DNA from: Bacillota bacterium
GTDB lineage: Bacteria > Bacillota > Clostridia > Lachnospirales > Lachnospiraceae
Assembly (NCBI GenBank): GCA_029224465.1
Contig: JAQXUQ010000011.1
Span: forward strand, 1 to 47,384
Length of the DNA stretch: 47,384 nucleotides
Direction: 5' to 3'
Every line of letters starts with the position of its first letter. Within the stretch, counting starts at the first letter, position 1. The notes below the pieces were generated by a model. It was not told the DNA's origin. It ran no database searches and saw only the letters and a list, made by a program, of their open reading frames with translations. Below are positions 1-8,324 of this stretch, piece after piece. A program made the position numbers and the translations under genes.

Positions 1-384
1 GTTCTCCTTTGCAGGCATCCTGATTCCTTCGATGCGGATATTCACATCGGTGACGTTGAGGCCTGTCATATTCTCAATTGCCTGCTTGATCCTCGCCTGC
101 ACCTTGCTGCTGGTTGCAGGAATGTTGTAGCCGTAGTCCATGATGACGGCGGCATCGATCCGCACGTTTCCATCCTGCACCTCGGCCTTGACGCCGCGCG
201 CAGCCGGCATGCGCACGCCGGCCTTGCTGAGGAAATTGGAGGTGGAGCCGGCGCTCATGCCTGCAACACCCTCCACTTCCTTCGCGGCGTACTCCGCGAT
301 CATCTCTACGACATCGTCTGCGATGCGGACAGTGCCGATCTCCTTCTTTGTCTCTTTATTGTCCTTCTTTTCGTTTTCAGCCAT
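1..384 (-). CDS. Asp23/Gls24 family envelope stress protein (partial)
   Basis: Reading leftward from ATG at 384 gives MAENEKKDNKETKKEIGTV and then an Asp23/Gls24 domain (motifs IADDVVEMIAEYAAKEVEGV and VKAEVQDGNVRIDAAVIMDY). The frame runs off the left edge, so the C-terminus is missing. An AGGAGG ribosome binding site (393-398) lies 8 bases upstream and a good promoter precedes it. Family members are small proteins tied to envelope homeostasis in Gram-positive bacteria; the biochemical role is not well defined. It is transcribed separately from the prfC cluster upstream. Family call is confident, precise role is not. Confidence 0.88.
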   Translation of the reverse strand, partial: MAENEKKDNKETKKEIGTVRIADDVVEMIAEYAAKEVEGVAGMSAGSTSNFLSKAGVRMPAARGVKAEVQDGNVRIDAAVIMDYGYNIPATSSKVQARIKQAIENMTGLNVTDVNIRIEGIRMPAKEN

Positions 385-476
385 GAGTGAAACCTCCTGA
401 CACTGATTTCCGGTTATTGCTGCCGCGCATAAGCGCCCTCACTCCGGACTTTACGGAATGCGTCACAGTTAGATTT

Positions 477-505
477 ATTATACATAAAAAATTTGTAATT
501 GTTTA
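477..505 (-). promoter_or_regulatory. Promoter of the Asp23 gene
   Basis: On the minus strand a perfect -10 TATAAT (477-482) is separated by 17 bases from TAAACA (500-505), which matches four of six -35 positions. The predicted start leaves a leader of about 85 bases. The 200 bases between prfC and the Asp23 gene otherwise show no gene. Confidence 0.7.
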
Positions 506-587
506 GCGCCCCTGAACGCCCACATCGAAGAATTGCGACGTATTCTGGAGCAATTCGAGATGGGAGTGCTGAACAGTTACCAAAAAA

Positions 588-2204
588 CTATGTCAGATCC
601 GCCTGGAACTCGTCGTTGCGCGAGAAGTTCGCCAGCTGCAGTCCCTTGTTCCTCTCGAGCACCATCTGCGGCGACCACTCGTTGACAAAAAGAAGCAGCG
701 GATTGTCCTTCATGTCCTTGACAAGCTTCATGTCCGTTGTACCGACAATCTTCTTTACGTCGACCTCTTCCGGATTCTCAATCCAGCGGATATGCTCGTA
801 GGGCAGAACTTCGAGCCGGATATCTACATTATACTCGCTTTTCAGCCGGAATTTCAGAACATCAAACTGAAGAACACCGACGACGCCCGCGATAATCTCC
901 TCCATGCCCGTGTTATATTCCTGGAACACCTGAATCGCACCTTCCTGTGCGATCTGCCGGATTCCCTTGACAAACTGGTCGCGTTTCATCGTGTCCATCT
1001 GGCGGACTCTTGCAAAGTGCTCCGGCGCGAACGTCGGAATGCCGGCAAAGCGGTAATTCCGGTCCTTGTCGCAGAGCGTATCTCCGATCGAATAGATGCC
1101 CGGATCAAATACACCCATGATATCGCCGGCGTACGCTTCCTCGAGCACCTTTCTGGAGCTTGCCATCAGCTGCTGCGGCTGGGAAAGTCTTGCAGTGCGG
1201 CCGGACTGCACATGTTTGACTTCCATGCCGGCTTCGTAGCGTCCGGAGCAGATCCGCATAAACGCGATTCTGTCTCTGTGCGCTTTATTCATATTCGCCT
1301 GAATCTTAAAGACAAACGCCGAAAAACCGCCGTTTACCGGGTCCACCGGAACGCCTTCGGAAAGTCTTGGCGTCGGCGGCAGCGCCATCTGCAGGAATGC
1401 CTTCAGGAAAATCTCAACGCCGAAATTCTGCAGCGCCGAGCCGAAAAAGACCGGTGTAAGCTGCCCCGCGCGCACCTTTTCAAGGTCAAATGCCGTGCTC
1501 GCGCCGTCGATCAGCTCGATTTCCTCCGTCAATTTGTCGTACGCGTCTTCTCCGATCACATGCACAAGCGCGTCCTTGTCCTGAATCGACGTATCCGTCT
1601 CCGTGCCTTCCTTGGTTCCCTTCTGGGTATCCGAATACTGGATGACTTCGCGGCTTTTCCTGTCATATATTCCCTTGAAGTCTTTTCCGGATCCGATCGG
1701 CCAGTTGACAGGGCAGGTCGCGATCCCAAGTGTGCTCTCGATATCGTCGAGCAGCTCGAACGTATCCATCGCGTCCCGGTCCATCTTGTTGATAAACGTA
1801 AAAATCGGGATATGACTCATCGCGCAGACCTTGAAAAGCTTTTTTGTCTGCGCCTCGACGCCCTTGGACCCGTCGATGACCATGACCGCGGAGTCCGCCG
1901 CCATCAATGTGCGGTACGTGTCTTCCGAGAAATCCTGATGTCCCGGCGTGTCCAGAATGTTGATGCAGCAGCCGTCATATTCAAACTGCAAAACAGAACT
2001 GGTAACGGAAATACCTCTCTGCTTCTCGATTTCCATCCAGTCCGAAACGGCATGTTTTGCCGTGGCTTTCCCCTTTACCGATCCGGCCGTATTGATCGCA
2101 CCGCCGTAGAGAAGGAACTTTTCGGTCAGTGTTGTTTTGCCGGCATCCGGGTGGGAAATAATGGCGAACGTCCGCCGCCTTGCGATTTCTTCTTGAAGTG
2201 TCAT
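588..2204 (-). CDS. prfC: Peptide chain release factor 3
   Basis: A 538-residue translational GTPase. It recycles release factors 1 and 2 from the ribosome after peptide release. The N-terminal G domain shows SHPDAGKTTLTEKF (P-loop, about residues 18-31), DTPGHQDF (G3) and NKMD (G4). The EF-Tu-like second domain and the RF3-specific C-terminal domain follow, and the length is normal for RF3 rather than EF-G. The start ATG overlaps the stop of the pseG-like gene by four bases (ATGA), so the two are translationally coupled. It is the last gene of a three-gene cluster with two nonulosonic-acid genes, an unexpected partnership. It ends in TAG. Confidence 0.97.
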   Translation of the reverse strand: MTLQEEIARRRTFAIISHPDAGKTTLTEKFLLYGGAINTAGSVKGKATAKHAVSDWMEIEKQRGISVTSSVLQFEYDGCCINILDTPGHQDFSEDTYRTLMAADSAVMVIDGSKGVEAQTKKLFKVCAMSHIPIFTFINKMDRDAMDTFELLDDIESTLGIATCPVNWPIGSGKDFKGIYDRKSREVIQYSDTQKGTKEGTETDTSIQDKDALVHVIGEDAYDKLTEEIELIDGASTAFDLEKVRAGQLTPVFFGSALQNFGVEIFLKAFLQMALPPTPRLSEGVPVDPVNGGFSAFVFKIQANMNKAHRDRIAFMRICSGRYEAGMEVKHVQSGRTARLSQPQQLMASSRKVLEEAYAGDIMGVFDPGIYSIGDTLCDKDRNYRFAGIPTFAPEHFARVRQMDTMKRDQFVKGIRQIAQEGAIQVFQEYNTGMEEIIAGVVGVLQFDVLKFRLKSEYNVDIRLEVLPYEHIRWIENPEEVDVKKIVGTTDMKLVKDMKDNPLLLFVNEWSPQMVLERNKGLQLANFSRNDEFQADLT

Positions 2205-3262
2205 GCGTTATGCCTTTCGCTGTCTATCTCAAACTCGCGGATCAGAACATCGGCGAGCCTGTCTGCTCCGCGTCCGTCCACGACCTCTTTCATGCGTGCG
2301 GCTACTTCCGACCGGAGTTCCGCGTCCTTGTAGCCTTGCAGTTTCTTCGTAATTCTGTCAATCACCCCGTCCATGTCCTCCCGGACATCGCCCGCGTACG
2401 GAATGATACCTCTCGCCTCAAACGCCTTCGCGGCGCGCATCTGATTGTCGGCGAGCGTGAGCATGACCGCGGGAAGCCCGCCCGTGCAGAGCTCATACAC
2501 TGTCGTCCCGCCGGCAGTAACGGCCATATCACATTCGCTGATCAGATCCGCAAGTGTATTCTGCGGATCAATCAGGTGAATTCCCGGCGTATTGCCGAAC
2601 CGTGATAAAAGCTCTTCCCTGTTGTGATTGTACCGGCCGATAATCAGAAGGAAATCCATGTCCCGGTTCATATGAAGCGCGGTAACCTTTTCGATCAGAT
2701 GCCCAAGAATGTTTCTTTCATCGGTCGCGCCGGTCGTAACCAGTACCCGCAGGCCTTCATGGGGAACAGGTTTGATGCTCCGGTATTCCTCGCACAGCGG
2801 CATGTAGGACAGCCCGAGCGCGAATCGCGTGGAAAGGCCGGCTTCACGGTAACGTTTTTCATAGTCCAGCTCCTCTGCGTAAATATTGTAGTTGATCAGA
2901 AGGTCGCAGGGGTAAATGAACTTATTTATATCGTCCAGGTATGCGACATGCGCGACTTCCCGGATTTTCTGAAGGTAGGTTTCCGTCACATAATAAGAGT
3001 CGATCAGCAGCCGGTCCGCGCAGCGCTCCCGCATGATCTGCAGAAGCTTATCCGATTCCACATCGAGAAGATCATAGTCGGAATTCAGGCACACATATCC
3101 GAACCCCGCTTCCGCGACCATCGCGGCGCTCTTCTTGTCCGCAACAAAGAAGGTCAGTTCGACGCCGCGCCTTCTCATTGCCTTCGCGATGGACAGACAG
3201 CGCATCATGTGTCCGATGCCGATATTGTCGTTTGCGTCAACTCTGATATAAAACTTCGTCAT
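2201..3262 (-). CDS. pseG: PseG-like UDP-sugar hydrolase (nonulosonic acid pathway)
   Basis: A 353-residue GT-B-fold protein. PseG removes UDP from UDP-2,4-diacetamido-2,4,6-trideoxy-L-altrose in pseudaminic acid synthesis. The N-terminal RVDANDNIGIGHMMRCLSIA contains the glycine-rich loop with the GHxxRCL pattern typical of PseG (catalytic-type His near residue 18). The C-terminal AVTAGGTTVYELCTGGLPAV matches the nucleotide-binding region of the MurG-like fold. It overlaps pseF upstream and prfC downstream by four bases each. No pseB, pseC, pseH or pseI is visible here, so the rest of the pathway must lie elsewhere. The exact stereochemistry of the sugar (pseudaminic or a related acid) is inferred. 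Confidence 0.82.
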   Translation of the reverse strand: MTKFYIRVDANDNIGIGHMMRCLSIAKAMRRRGVELTFFVADKKSAAMVAEAGFGYVCLNSDYDLLDVESDKLLQIMRERCADRLLIDSYYVTETYLQKIREVAHVAYLDDINKFIYPCDLLINYNIYAEELDYEKRYREAGLSTRFALGLSYMPLCEEYRSIKPVPHEGLRVLVTTGATDERNILGHLIEKVTALHMNRDMDFLLIIGRYNHNREELLSRFGNTPGIHLIDPQNTLADLISECDMAVTAGGTTVYELCTGGLPAVMLTLADNQMRAAKAFEARGIIPYAGDVREDMDGVIDRITKKLQGYKDAELRSEVAARMKEVVDGRGADRLADVLIREFEIDSERHNA

Positions 3263-3975
3263 TCCAAACTCTCTTCTTTCTTGTGTCTGTTTCCGTATAA
3301 AATTCTGTATTTCATCTGCGCCAGTTCGAAGTCCTCCGGATTATCGATATCCTGCACCTTTGTTTCCGGCAGGATCAGAGGAATGCAGGCTGCCGGCACA
3401 ACGGTCCTCTCTGCAAGGAAAGCTTTTGTTCTTATAAGATAGAACTGTCCCGCGTCATGATAGAACGGCTCCAGATCCTGGGAGCGCGCGTTCCTGTACT
3501 CCGGCCACCGGTAAGAGAGACTGCCGTCCCGTACGACAAAACAGCGCTGCGGCGGAAACGAAAACCGCACCACCGGTACCAGCGCGTCCGCAGATGATGA
3601 AGACAGCTTCGCGCAGGCTTCGCGAAGCGTTTCTCCTGTAACAAACGGCGCCGTCGGATACAGGCAGCAGGTCAGGTCAAAGGTTCTCCCCTCCTGCTCG
3701 TACCGGCCGAGGACCTCCAGAAGAACATCCGCCGTTGTCGCGTGATCATCCGAGGTTTCACCGCTTCTAAGAAACGGCACCTTCGCGCCGAATGAGCGCG
3801 CGATATCCGCGATTTCCTCTGCATCCGTCGACACCATCACTTCGTCAAAACAGCCGCTTTCAATTGCCGCGGCAATCGAATAGGCAATGATCGGCTTCCC
3901 CAAGAAATCTCTGATGTTTTTCCGGGGAATCCGTTTACTGCCGCCTCTTGCTGTAATAATCGCTATCGCTGACAT
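3259..3975 (-). CDS. pseF: PseF/NeuA-type CMP-nonulosonic acid cytidylyltransferase
   Basis: A 238-residue member of the acylneuraminate cytidylyltransferase family, which activates a nine-carbon acid sugar with CTP. The signature IITARGGSKRIPRKNIRDFL (residues 6-25) is the CTP-binding loop, and VMVSTDAEEIADIA follows. The C-terminal PLILPETKVQDIDNPEDF is closer to PseF than to NeuA. It is first in the pseF-pseG-prfC cluster, with a GGGAG ribosome binding site before ATG at 3975. The product presumably feeds glycosylation of flagellin or surface glycans, but no acceptor gene is visible in the window. Confidence 0.85.
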   Translation of the reverse strand: MSAIAIITARGGSKRIPRKNIRDFLGKPIIAYSIAAAIESGCFDEVMVSTDAEEIADIARSFGAKVPFLRSGETSDDHATTADVLLEVLGRYEQEGRTFDLTCCLYPTAPFVTGETLREACAKLSSSSADALVPVVRFSFPPQRCFVVRDGSLSYRWPEYRNARSQDLEPFYHDAGQFYLIRTKAFLAERTVVPAACIPLILPETKVQDIDNPEDFELAQMKYRILYGNRHKKEESLE

Positions 3976-4044
3976 GAATAAGCTTCTCCCTGATGAAAAG
4001 AAAATCCTGTATGAACTCCGGCGCCGTCGGATTTCATGCAGGAC

Positions 4045-4082
4045 AAAACGCGCGGCGCGCGCTCCGCAGCAATGCGGGGCGC
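4045..4082 (-). terminator. GC-rich hairpin after pnp, possible terminator
   Basis: Downstream of pnp on the minus strand a 10-bp stem with one mismatch (4059-4068 with 4073-4082) and a four-base loop is followed, ten bases later, by a short TTTT run (4045-4048). The T run is short and displaced, so this is a weak terminator or an mRNA-stabilising hairpin between pnp and pseF. Confidence 0.35.
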
Positions 4083-4107
4083 AGCGTTCGCGCAGACTAT
4101 GACGATA

Positions 4108-6234
4108 TTACTGAGCGCTCTTGGGAGCGTCCTTGATCGAGAAGGAAATTCTTCCCATTCTGTCCTTGCCGAGGCATACGACTCTTACACGGTCGCCAAG
4201 AGAAAGGACATCTTCCACCCTGTCGATTCTTCTGTTCGCGATCTTGGAAATATGCACAAGGCCTTCCTTCCCGGGAGCGAACTCGAGGAACGCGCCGAAC
4301 TCCTTCATCGAAACGACGGTTCCTTCCAGAACCTGTCCTTCCTCGAAGTCCGTAGTAATGATGTTGATGTACTTCTTCGCGAGTGCCATGCCGTCCGCGT
4401 CCGTGCCGCAGATTGAAACCTTGCCGCTCTCGTCGATGTCGATCTGGCAGCCGGTTCTCTTGATGATCTCGTTGATCGTCTTTCCGCGCTGTCCGACAAC
4501 GTCGCCGATCTTCTCGGGATCGATTGTAATCATATCGATCTTCGGAGCATACTTGCCGACCGTCTTTCTGGGAGCCGCGATCGCGTTCGTCATAACGCCG
4601 TTCATAATGAACTCACGCGCCTCTTTCGCGCGGGAAATCGCGCCCTCGACAATCTGTCTTGTAAGACCGTGGATCTTGATATCCATCTGAATCGCGGTAA
4701 TGCCGTCGTGCGTACCGGTTACCTTGAAGTCCATGTCGCCGAAGAAGTCTTCGAGGCCCTGAATGTCGGTCAGGAGCACGAAATCGTCATCCGTTTCGCC
4801 TGTGACAAGTCCGCAGGAAATGCCGGCTACCATCTTCTTGATCGGAACACCGGCATCCATGAGGGACATGCAGGAAGCGCAGGTGGAAGCCATCGACGTG
4901 GAACCGTTGGATTCCATGGTCTCCGATACGCAGCGGATGGAATAAGGGAACTCTTCGACCGAAGGAAGAACCGGCATCAGCGCTCTTTCCGCAAGTGCGC
5001 CATGGCCGATTTCACGGCGTCCCGGTCCTCTGGAAACCTTCGTCTCGCCTACAGAATAAGCAGGGAAGTTGTACTGATGCACATATCTCTTCTCCGTGAT
5101 ATTCGGATCGAGTCCTTCGATTCTCTGTGCTTCGGAGAGAGGTGCCAGTGTGCAGACATCGACAATCTGTGTCTGGCCTCTTGTAAACATAGCAGAACCG
5201 TGCACTCTGGGAATCAGGCCGACTTCCGCGTGAAGCGGGCGGATCTGTGTGATCTCACGGCCGTCAGGACGCTTGTGATCCTTGAGGATCATCTTGCGGA
5301 CGGTCTTCTTCTCATACTGGTAAACCGCGTCGGAGAGCTGCGCAAGATATGCTTCATTATCCGCGAAAGCTTCCTGCAGTCTTTCCGTGATTGCGGCTAC
5401 ATTCGCCTCACGGATCTGTTTATCATCCGTGAAAACAGCATTCTCCATCTCTTCCTGCGGAACAATCTTCTTCATATCCTCGAACATCTGTTCTGGAACA
5501 GCGACCGAAACATAGTCCTGCTTCTTCTTGCCGCAGTCAGCCGCGATTGCGTTATAGAACGCGATCAGCTCACGGTTAACAGCGTCCGCCTGATAGATAT
5601 AATCGATCATGTCCGCTTCCGGAATCTCGTTCGCGCCGGCTTCAATCATGATGACCTTTTCCGCCGTGGAAGCGACCGTAAGACGCAGATCACCGAAATC
5701 CCAGTCTTTCTGGGAAGGATTGATAATGACCTTTCCGTCTACGAGGCCGACCTGTGTTGCCGTGCAAGGGCCTGCGAACGGGATGTCCGAAATCGTTGTC
5801 GCGAGAGGAGCACCCATCATGGCAACCAGCTCGGGGCGGCACTGCGGGTCCACGCTCATAACCATGCATTCGAGCGTCACGTCATTTCTCATATCCTTCG
5901 GGAAAAGAGGGCGCATCGGCCGGTCAATGACACGACTTGTCAGAACGGCATTCTCCGAAGCCTTTCCCTCTCTCTTGTTGAAGCCGCCGGGCATCTTGCC
6001 GACCGCATAATACTTCTCGGAATATTCCACCGAAAGCGGGAAGAAATCCACACCGTCTCTGGGCGCGGCAGACTCTGTCGCTGTGCACAGAACCGTTGTA
6101 TCTCCGTAATGCATGAAAGCGCATCCGTTTGCCTGCTTGCCGACTCTTCCGATATCTACAGAAAGGGTACGTCCCGCAAGCTCCATGGAATAGGTGGTGT
6201 AACCATCTTTCCGTTCAATTTTGTATTCTGCCAT
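4108..6234 (-). CDS. pnp: Polyribonucleotide nucleotidyltransferase
   Basis: PNPase is the phosphorolytic 3'-5' exoribonuclease of mRNA decay. At 708 residues it is full length. Two RNase PH domains (roughly 1-225 and 310-545) flank a helical linker. The catalytic second core shows FTRGQTQIVDVCTLAP and GPGRREIGHGALAERAL. A KH domain (MITIDPEKIGDVVGQRGKTI) and an S1 domain (GTVVSMKEFGAFLEFAPGKEG) end the protein. It lies downstream of rpsO, the order found in many bacteria, with a hairpin-rich 180-base spacer that could mediate processing or autoregulation. Confidence 0.98.
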   Translation of the reverse strand: MAEYKIERKDGYTTYSMELAGRTLSVDIGRVGKQANGCAFMHYGDTTVLCTATESAAPRDGVDFFPLSVEYSEKYYAVGKMPGGFNKREGKASENAVLTSRVIDRPMRPLFPKDMRNDVTLECMVMSVDPQCRPELVAMMGAPLATTISDIPFAGPCTATQVGLVDGKVIINPSQKDWDFGDLRLTVASTAEKVIMIEAGANEIPEADMIDYIYQADAVNRELIAFYNAIAADCGKKKQDYVSVAVPEQMFEDMKKIVPQEEMENAVFTDDKQIREANVAAITERLQEAFADNEAYLAQLSDAVYQYEKKTVRKMILKDHKRPDGREITQIRPLHAEVGLIPRVHGSAMFTRGQTQIVDVCTLAPLSEAQRIEGLDPNITEKRYVHQYNFPAYSVGETKVSRGPGRREIGHGALAERALMPVLPSVEEFPYSIRCVSETMESNGSTSMASTCASCMSLMDAGVPIKKMVAGISCGLVTGETDDDFVLLTDIQGLEDFFGDMDFKVTGTHDGITAIQMDIKIHGLTRQIVEGAISRAKEAREFIMNGVMTNAIAAPRKTVGKYAPKIDMITIDPEKIGDVVGQRGKTINEIIKRTGCQIDIDESGKVSICGTDADGMALAKKYINIITTDFEEGQVLEGTVVSMKEFGAFLEFAPGKEGLVHISKIANRRIDRVEDVLSLGDRVRVVCLGKDRMGRISFSIKDAPKSAQ

Positions 6235-6250
6235 TTCTCGTCTCCTTCTT

Positions 6251-6267
6251 CGGCTGCGAGGCAGCCG
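6251..6267 (-). promoter_or_regulatory. Stem-loop in the pnp leader
   Basis: A perfect 7-bp stem (cggctgc/gcagccg) with a three-base loop lies just upstream of the pnp start, and further inverted repeats (ggcca...tggcc near 6272-6289) follow. In other bacteria pnp leader hairpins are processed by RNase III for autoregulation; applying that here is inference. Confidence 0.4.
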
Positions 6268-6349
6268 ATGCGGCCATCATCCTATGGCCATCACTCCGTC
6301 ATTTTCTTCCGCAGCAGCATTCCTGCGGCAGTGTCCTTCCAAGACACAG

Positions 6350-6399
6350 ATAAAGCGACAAACAAACCGGCTTTGCAGCCGGTCTGAACGCCGCTTTAT
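6350..6399 (-). terminator. Nested hairpin between rpsO and pnp
   Basis: Downstream of rpsO an inner stem ACCGGC/GCCGGT (6366-6371 with 6378-6383) is followed on the minus strand by TTGTTTGT. It sits inside an outer 8-bp stem (6350-6357 with 6392-6399, ataaagcg/cgctttat). This resembles a partial terminator or processing site that lowers pnp expression relative to rpsO. Confidence 0.5.
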
Positions 6400-6412
6400 A
6401 GTCACAACATTA

Positions 6413-6679
6413 TTACTTTCTGATGCCGAGCTTTTCGATCAGTGCACGATATCTCTCAATATCCTTGCTCTTTAAGTAGTCCAGAAGGCCTCTTCTCTGA
6501 CCAACCATCTTCAGAAGGCCTCTGTTGGAATGGAAGTCCTTCGGATTCTTCTTCATGTGCTCGGTGAGCTCCGTGATTCTCTCTGTCAGAATTGCGATCT
6601 GAACTTCCGGTGAACCTGTATCACCGGCTGTTCTTCCGTAAGCCTTGATCAGTTCTTCCTTTTTCTCCTTGCTAATCAT
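6413..6679 (-). CDS. rpsO: 30S ribosomal protein S15
   Basis: An 88-residue protein with the S15 signature ([20 protein letters not shown] near residues 15-34, and [20 protein letters not shown]). It binds the central domain of 16S rRNA during 30S assembly. The length is standard. A strong GGAGA ribosome binding site lies upstream. It has its own promoter about 90 bases upstream and is separated from pnp by a hairpin-rich spacer. S15 represses its own translation in several bacteria; the leader (6680-6760) could hold such a site but no known structure was identified. Confidence 0.98.
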   Translation of the reverse strand: MISKEKKEELIKAYGRTAGDTGSPEVQIAILTERITELTEHMKKNPKDFHSNRGLLKMVGQRRGLLDYLKSKDIERYRALIEKLGIRK

Positions 6680-6765
6680 ATCTGTTCTCCTTTCCGCTAT
6701 CCGCCGCGGCTAAGATCAGGACGGAAACCCGTGACCCTGGCTGCGGTACAAAACGCAACATTGAG

Positions 6766-6794
6766 AGCATAGCATACTTCATTTTCAAAGTAAA
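6766..6794 (-). promoter_or_regulatory. Promoter of rpsO
   Basis: On the minus strand TTTACT (6789-6794) and TATGCT (6766-6771) are spaced by 17 bases, each matching four of six consensus positions. It lies in the 180-base gap between aroK and rpsO. The rest of the gap holds an AT-rich tract and an inverted repeat (CCGG...CCGG) near 6824-6846. Confidence 0.55.
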
Positions 6795-6858
6795 GCCTGC
6801 CAGTCCCAATTTAGATTTTTTTAATCCGGAGGTAAATTGCCGGACATTTTTTATGCTT

Positions 6859-7371
6859 TCAATGCCCGTGCAGCTTTGTCAGGATCTGAACGACCAGATC
6901 CTCAAGCGCGTGTCCCCGTTCATTGACTGTAATCCCGGCATATTTTTCATACAAAGGGAGTCTTTTATAGTACAGCGATTCGATTGTCTCTCCCTCTTCC
7001 AGCACCACGCCGCGCTTTTTCGGGTCATGGAGTCTGTCGAGCGCCATATCAAGATCCATCTGCAGATAGACGATCGTGCCGATTTCCTGAAGATGCCGCA
7101 TAGCCTCTTCTTCCATAACGACACTGCCGCCGGGCGCGATGACCGTGCGCTCTGCCGTAATATTCTGATGAATCCTGCTCTCAAGGTCAAGAAATGCCTG
7201 CGTCCCGATTTCTTCCATCAGCTCATCCAGCTTTTTCCCGGTCGTTTTCTGGATCAGAAGATCTCCGTCAATAAAGTCATAGCCGAGCGCCTTCGCGAGA
7301 ATAATGCCGACGGTGCTCTTGCCGGATGCCGGCATGCCGATCATCACGATGTTGGTTTTTGTCTGGCTCAT
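6859..7371 (-). CDS. aroK: Shikimate kinase
   Basis: A P-loop kinase of about 170 residues that phosphorylates shikimate in chorismate synthesis. Visible motifs are GMPASGKST (Walker A), DFIDGD (shikimate-binding Asp region), a basic residue in LDLESR, RGVVL in the lid and KRLPLYEKYA. The usual GGG loop reads PGGSVV, a substitution I associate with a Lachnospiraceae subgroup annotated as shikimate kinase. The ATG at 7371 is preferred over an in-frame GTG six bases upstream because GGAGG lies five bases before it. It follows ribF at close spacing and is the last gene of the rimP operon. A different small-molecule kinase cannot be excluded. Confidence 0.82.
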   Translation of the reverse strand: MSQTKTNIVMIGMPASGKSTVGIILAKALGYDFIDGDLLIQKTTGKKLDELMEEIGTQAFLDLESRIHQNITAERTVIAPGGSVVMEEEAMRHLQEIGTIVYLQMDLDMALDRLHDPKKRGVVLEEGETIESLYYKRLPLYEKYAGITVNERGHALEDLVVQILTKLHGH

Positions 7372-7382
7372 TGTCACCTCCG

Positions 7383-8324
7383 TCAGGACAGCGCCGGCGT
7401 ATCGAGGCCGTGATAGGCTCTGCCCGCCTGCACATCTTTCATCATCTGTTCCTTCAGCTCTGCGATGCCCGCGAAGCGGATTTCCGGCCGCCGGTAGGTC
7501 AGCAGGGAGACGGCAATTTCCTGTCCGTAGAGATCGCCGGAGAAATTATACAGATAGGTCTCCACATTCACGGTATGATCCTGTTTGACTGTCGGCTTTT
7601 CGCCGATATTCGTCATTCCGCAGTACATTTTGCCGCCGATACACGCCTTCGAATAATAGACGCCATGCGGCGGCAGGAGCTTTGTCTTTTCGGGGATCTG
7701 GTTCACTGTCGGTATATCAATGGTCCTGCCGAGCGCCTTTCCGTGCCGGACTGTGCCCAGTACCGTATACGGCGCGCCGAGGCATTCCGCCACTTCCTCC
7801 ATCTGCCCCTTCGCTACCAGACTGCGGATCAACGTGGAGCTGATCACCTTGCCGTTCTCCTGCACTTTCTGTATCATCTTTGTCTGATAACCGTAGCGCG
7901 GCGCAAGGTACGTCAGCAATTCGAAATTGCCCTTTCCCTTATCCCCGAACGAAAGATCCGGACCTGCGGCAAGGAACCGCATCCGGAGTCTGTCCACCAG
8001 AATCTCCCTTACAAAAGTTTCGGGCGGCATGGCGGCCGTCTCGATATTAAAAGGAAACTCGACAAGAAGATCAACGCCGAGGCGCTCGAACAGGAGATGT
8101 TTTTCCCGCTGCGTCGAAAGCTCCCTGTTCTCTCCGAAGCCGAAAAACACTTCCGGTGAAGGATCAAATGTCAGCACGCAGACCTGCAGTCCCTCTTCCT
8201 TTTTCTGCCGCAGCAGTTCATCCAGAATCATCCGGTGCCCTTTATGCACACCGTCGAATTTGCCGATCGCGACCGCGCTATCCTTCTGTGTATGAAATTG
8301 TGTGGTTCCCGAAATTATCTTCAT
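7383..8324 (-). CDS. ribF: Bifunctional riboflavin kinase/FAD synthetase
   Basis: A 313-residue enzyme converting riboflavin to FMN and FAD. The N-terminal adenylyltransferase domain shows GKFDGVHKGH (residues about 22-31), DLSFGDKGKG and ISSTLIR. The C-terminal kinase domain shows GRTIDIPTVN, NIGEKPTV and ETYLYNFSGDLYG. The length is normal. It overlaps truB by four bases (ATGA) and sits in the conserved truB-ribF arrangement of Firmicutes. No FMN riboswitch is present, consistent with operon-internal expression. Confidence 0.97.
   Translation of the reverse strand: MKIISGTTQFHTQKDSAVAIGKFDGVHKGHRMILDELLRQKKEEGLQVCVLTFDPSPEVFFGFGENRELSTQREKHLLFERLGVDLLVEFPFNIETAAMPPETFVREILVDRLRMRFLAAGPDLSFGDKGKGNFELLTYLAPRYGYQTKMIQKVQENGKVISSTLIRSLVAKGQMEEVAECLGAPYTVLGTVRHGKALGRTIDIPTVNQIPEKTKLLPPHGVYYSKACIGGKMYCGMTNIGEKPTVKQDHTVNVETYLYNFSGDLYGQEIAVSLLTYRRPEIRFAGIAELKEQMMKDVQAGRAYHGLDTPALS

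Noticed and set aside
792-2333. Long plus-strand open frame opposite prfC
   Set aside because: It is a shadow of the GC-rich prfC coding strand, with Arg/Leu/Val-rich nonsense composition and no ribosome binding site; prfC is unmistakable.
4669-6387. Long plus-strand open frame opposite pnp
   Set aside because: It is antisense to conserved PNPase, with no family motifs and composition set by the opposite codons.
6824-6846. CCGG inverted repeat after aroK as its terminator
   Set aside because: On the minus strand it is followed by As, not Ts; the T run is on the plus strand, where no gene needs it.
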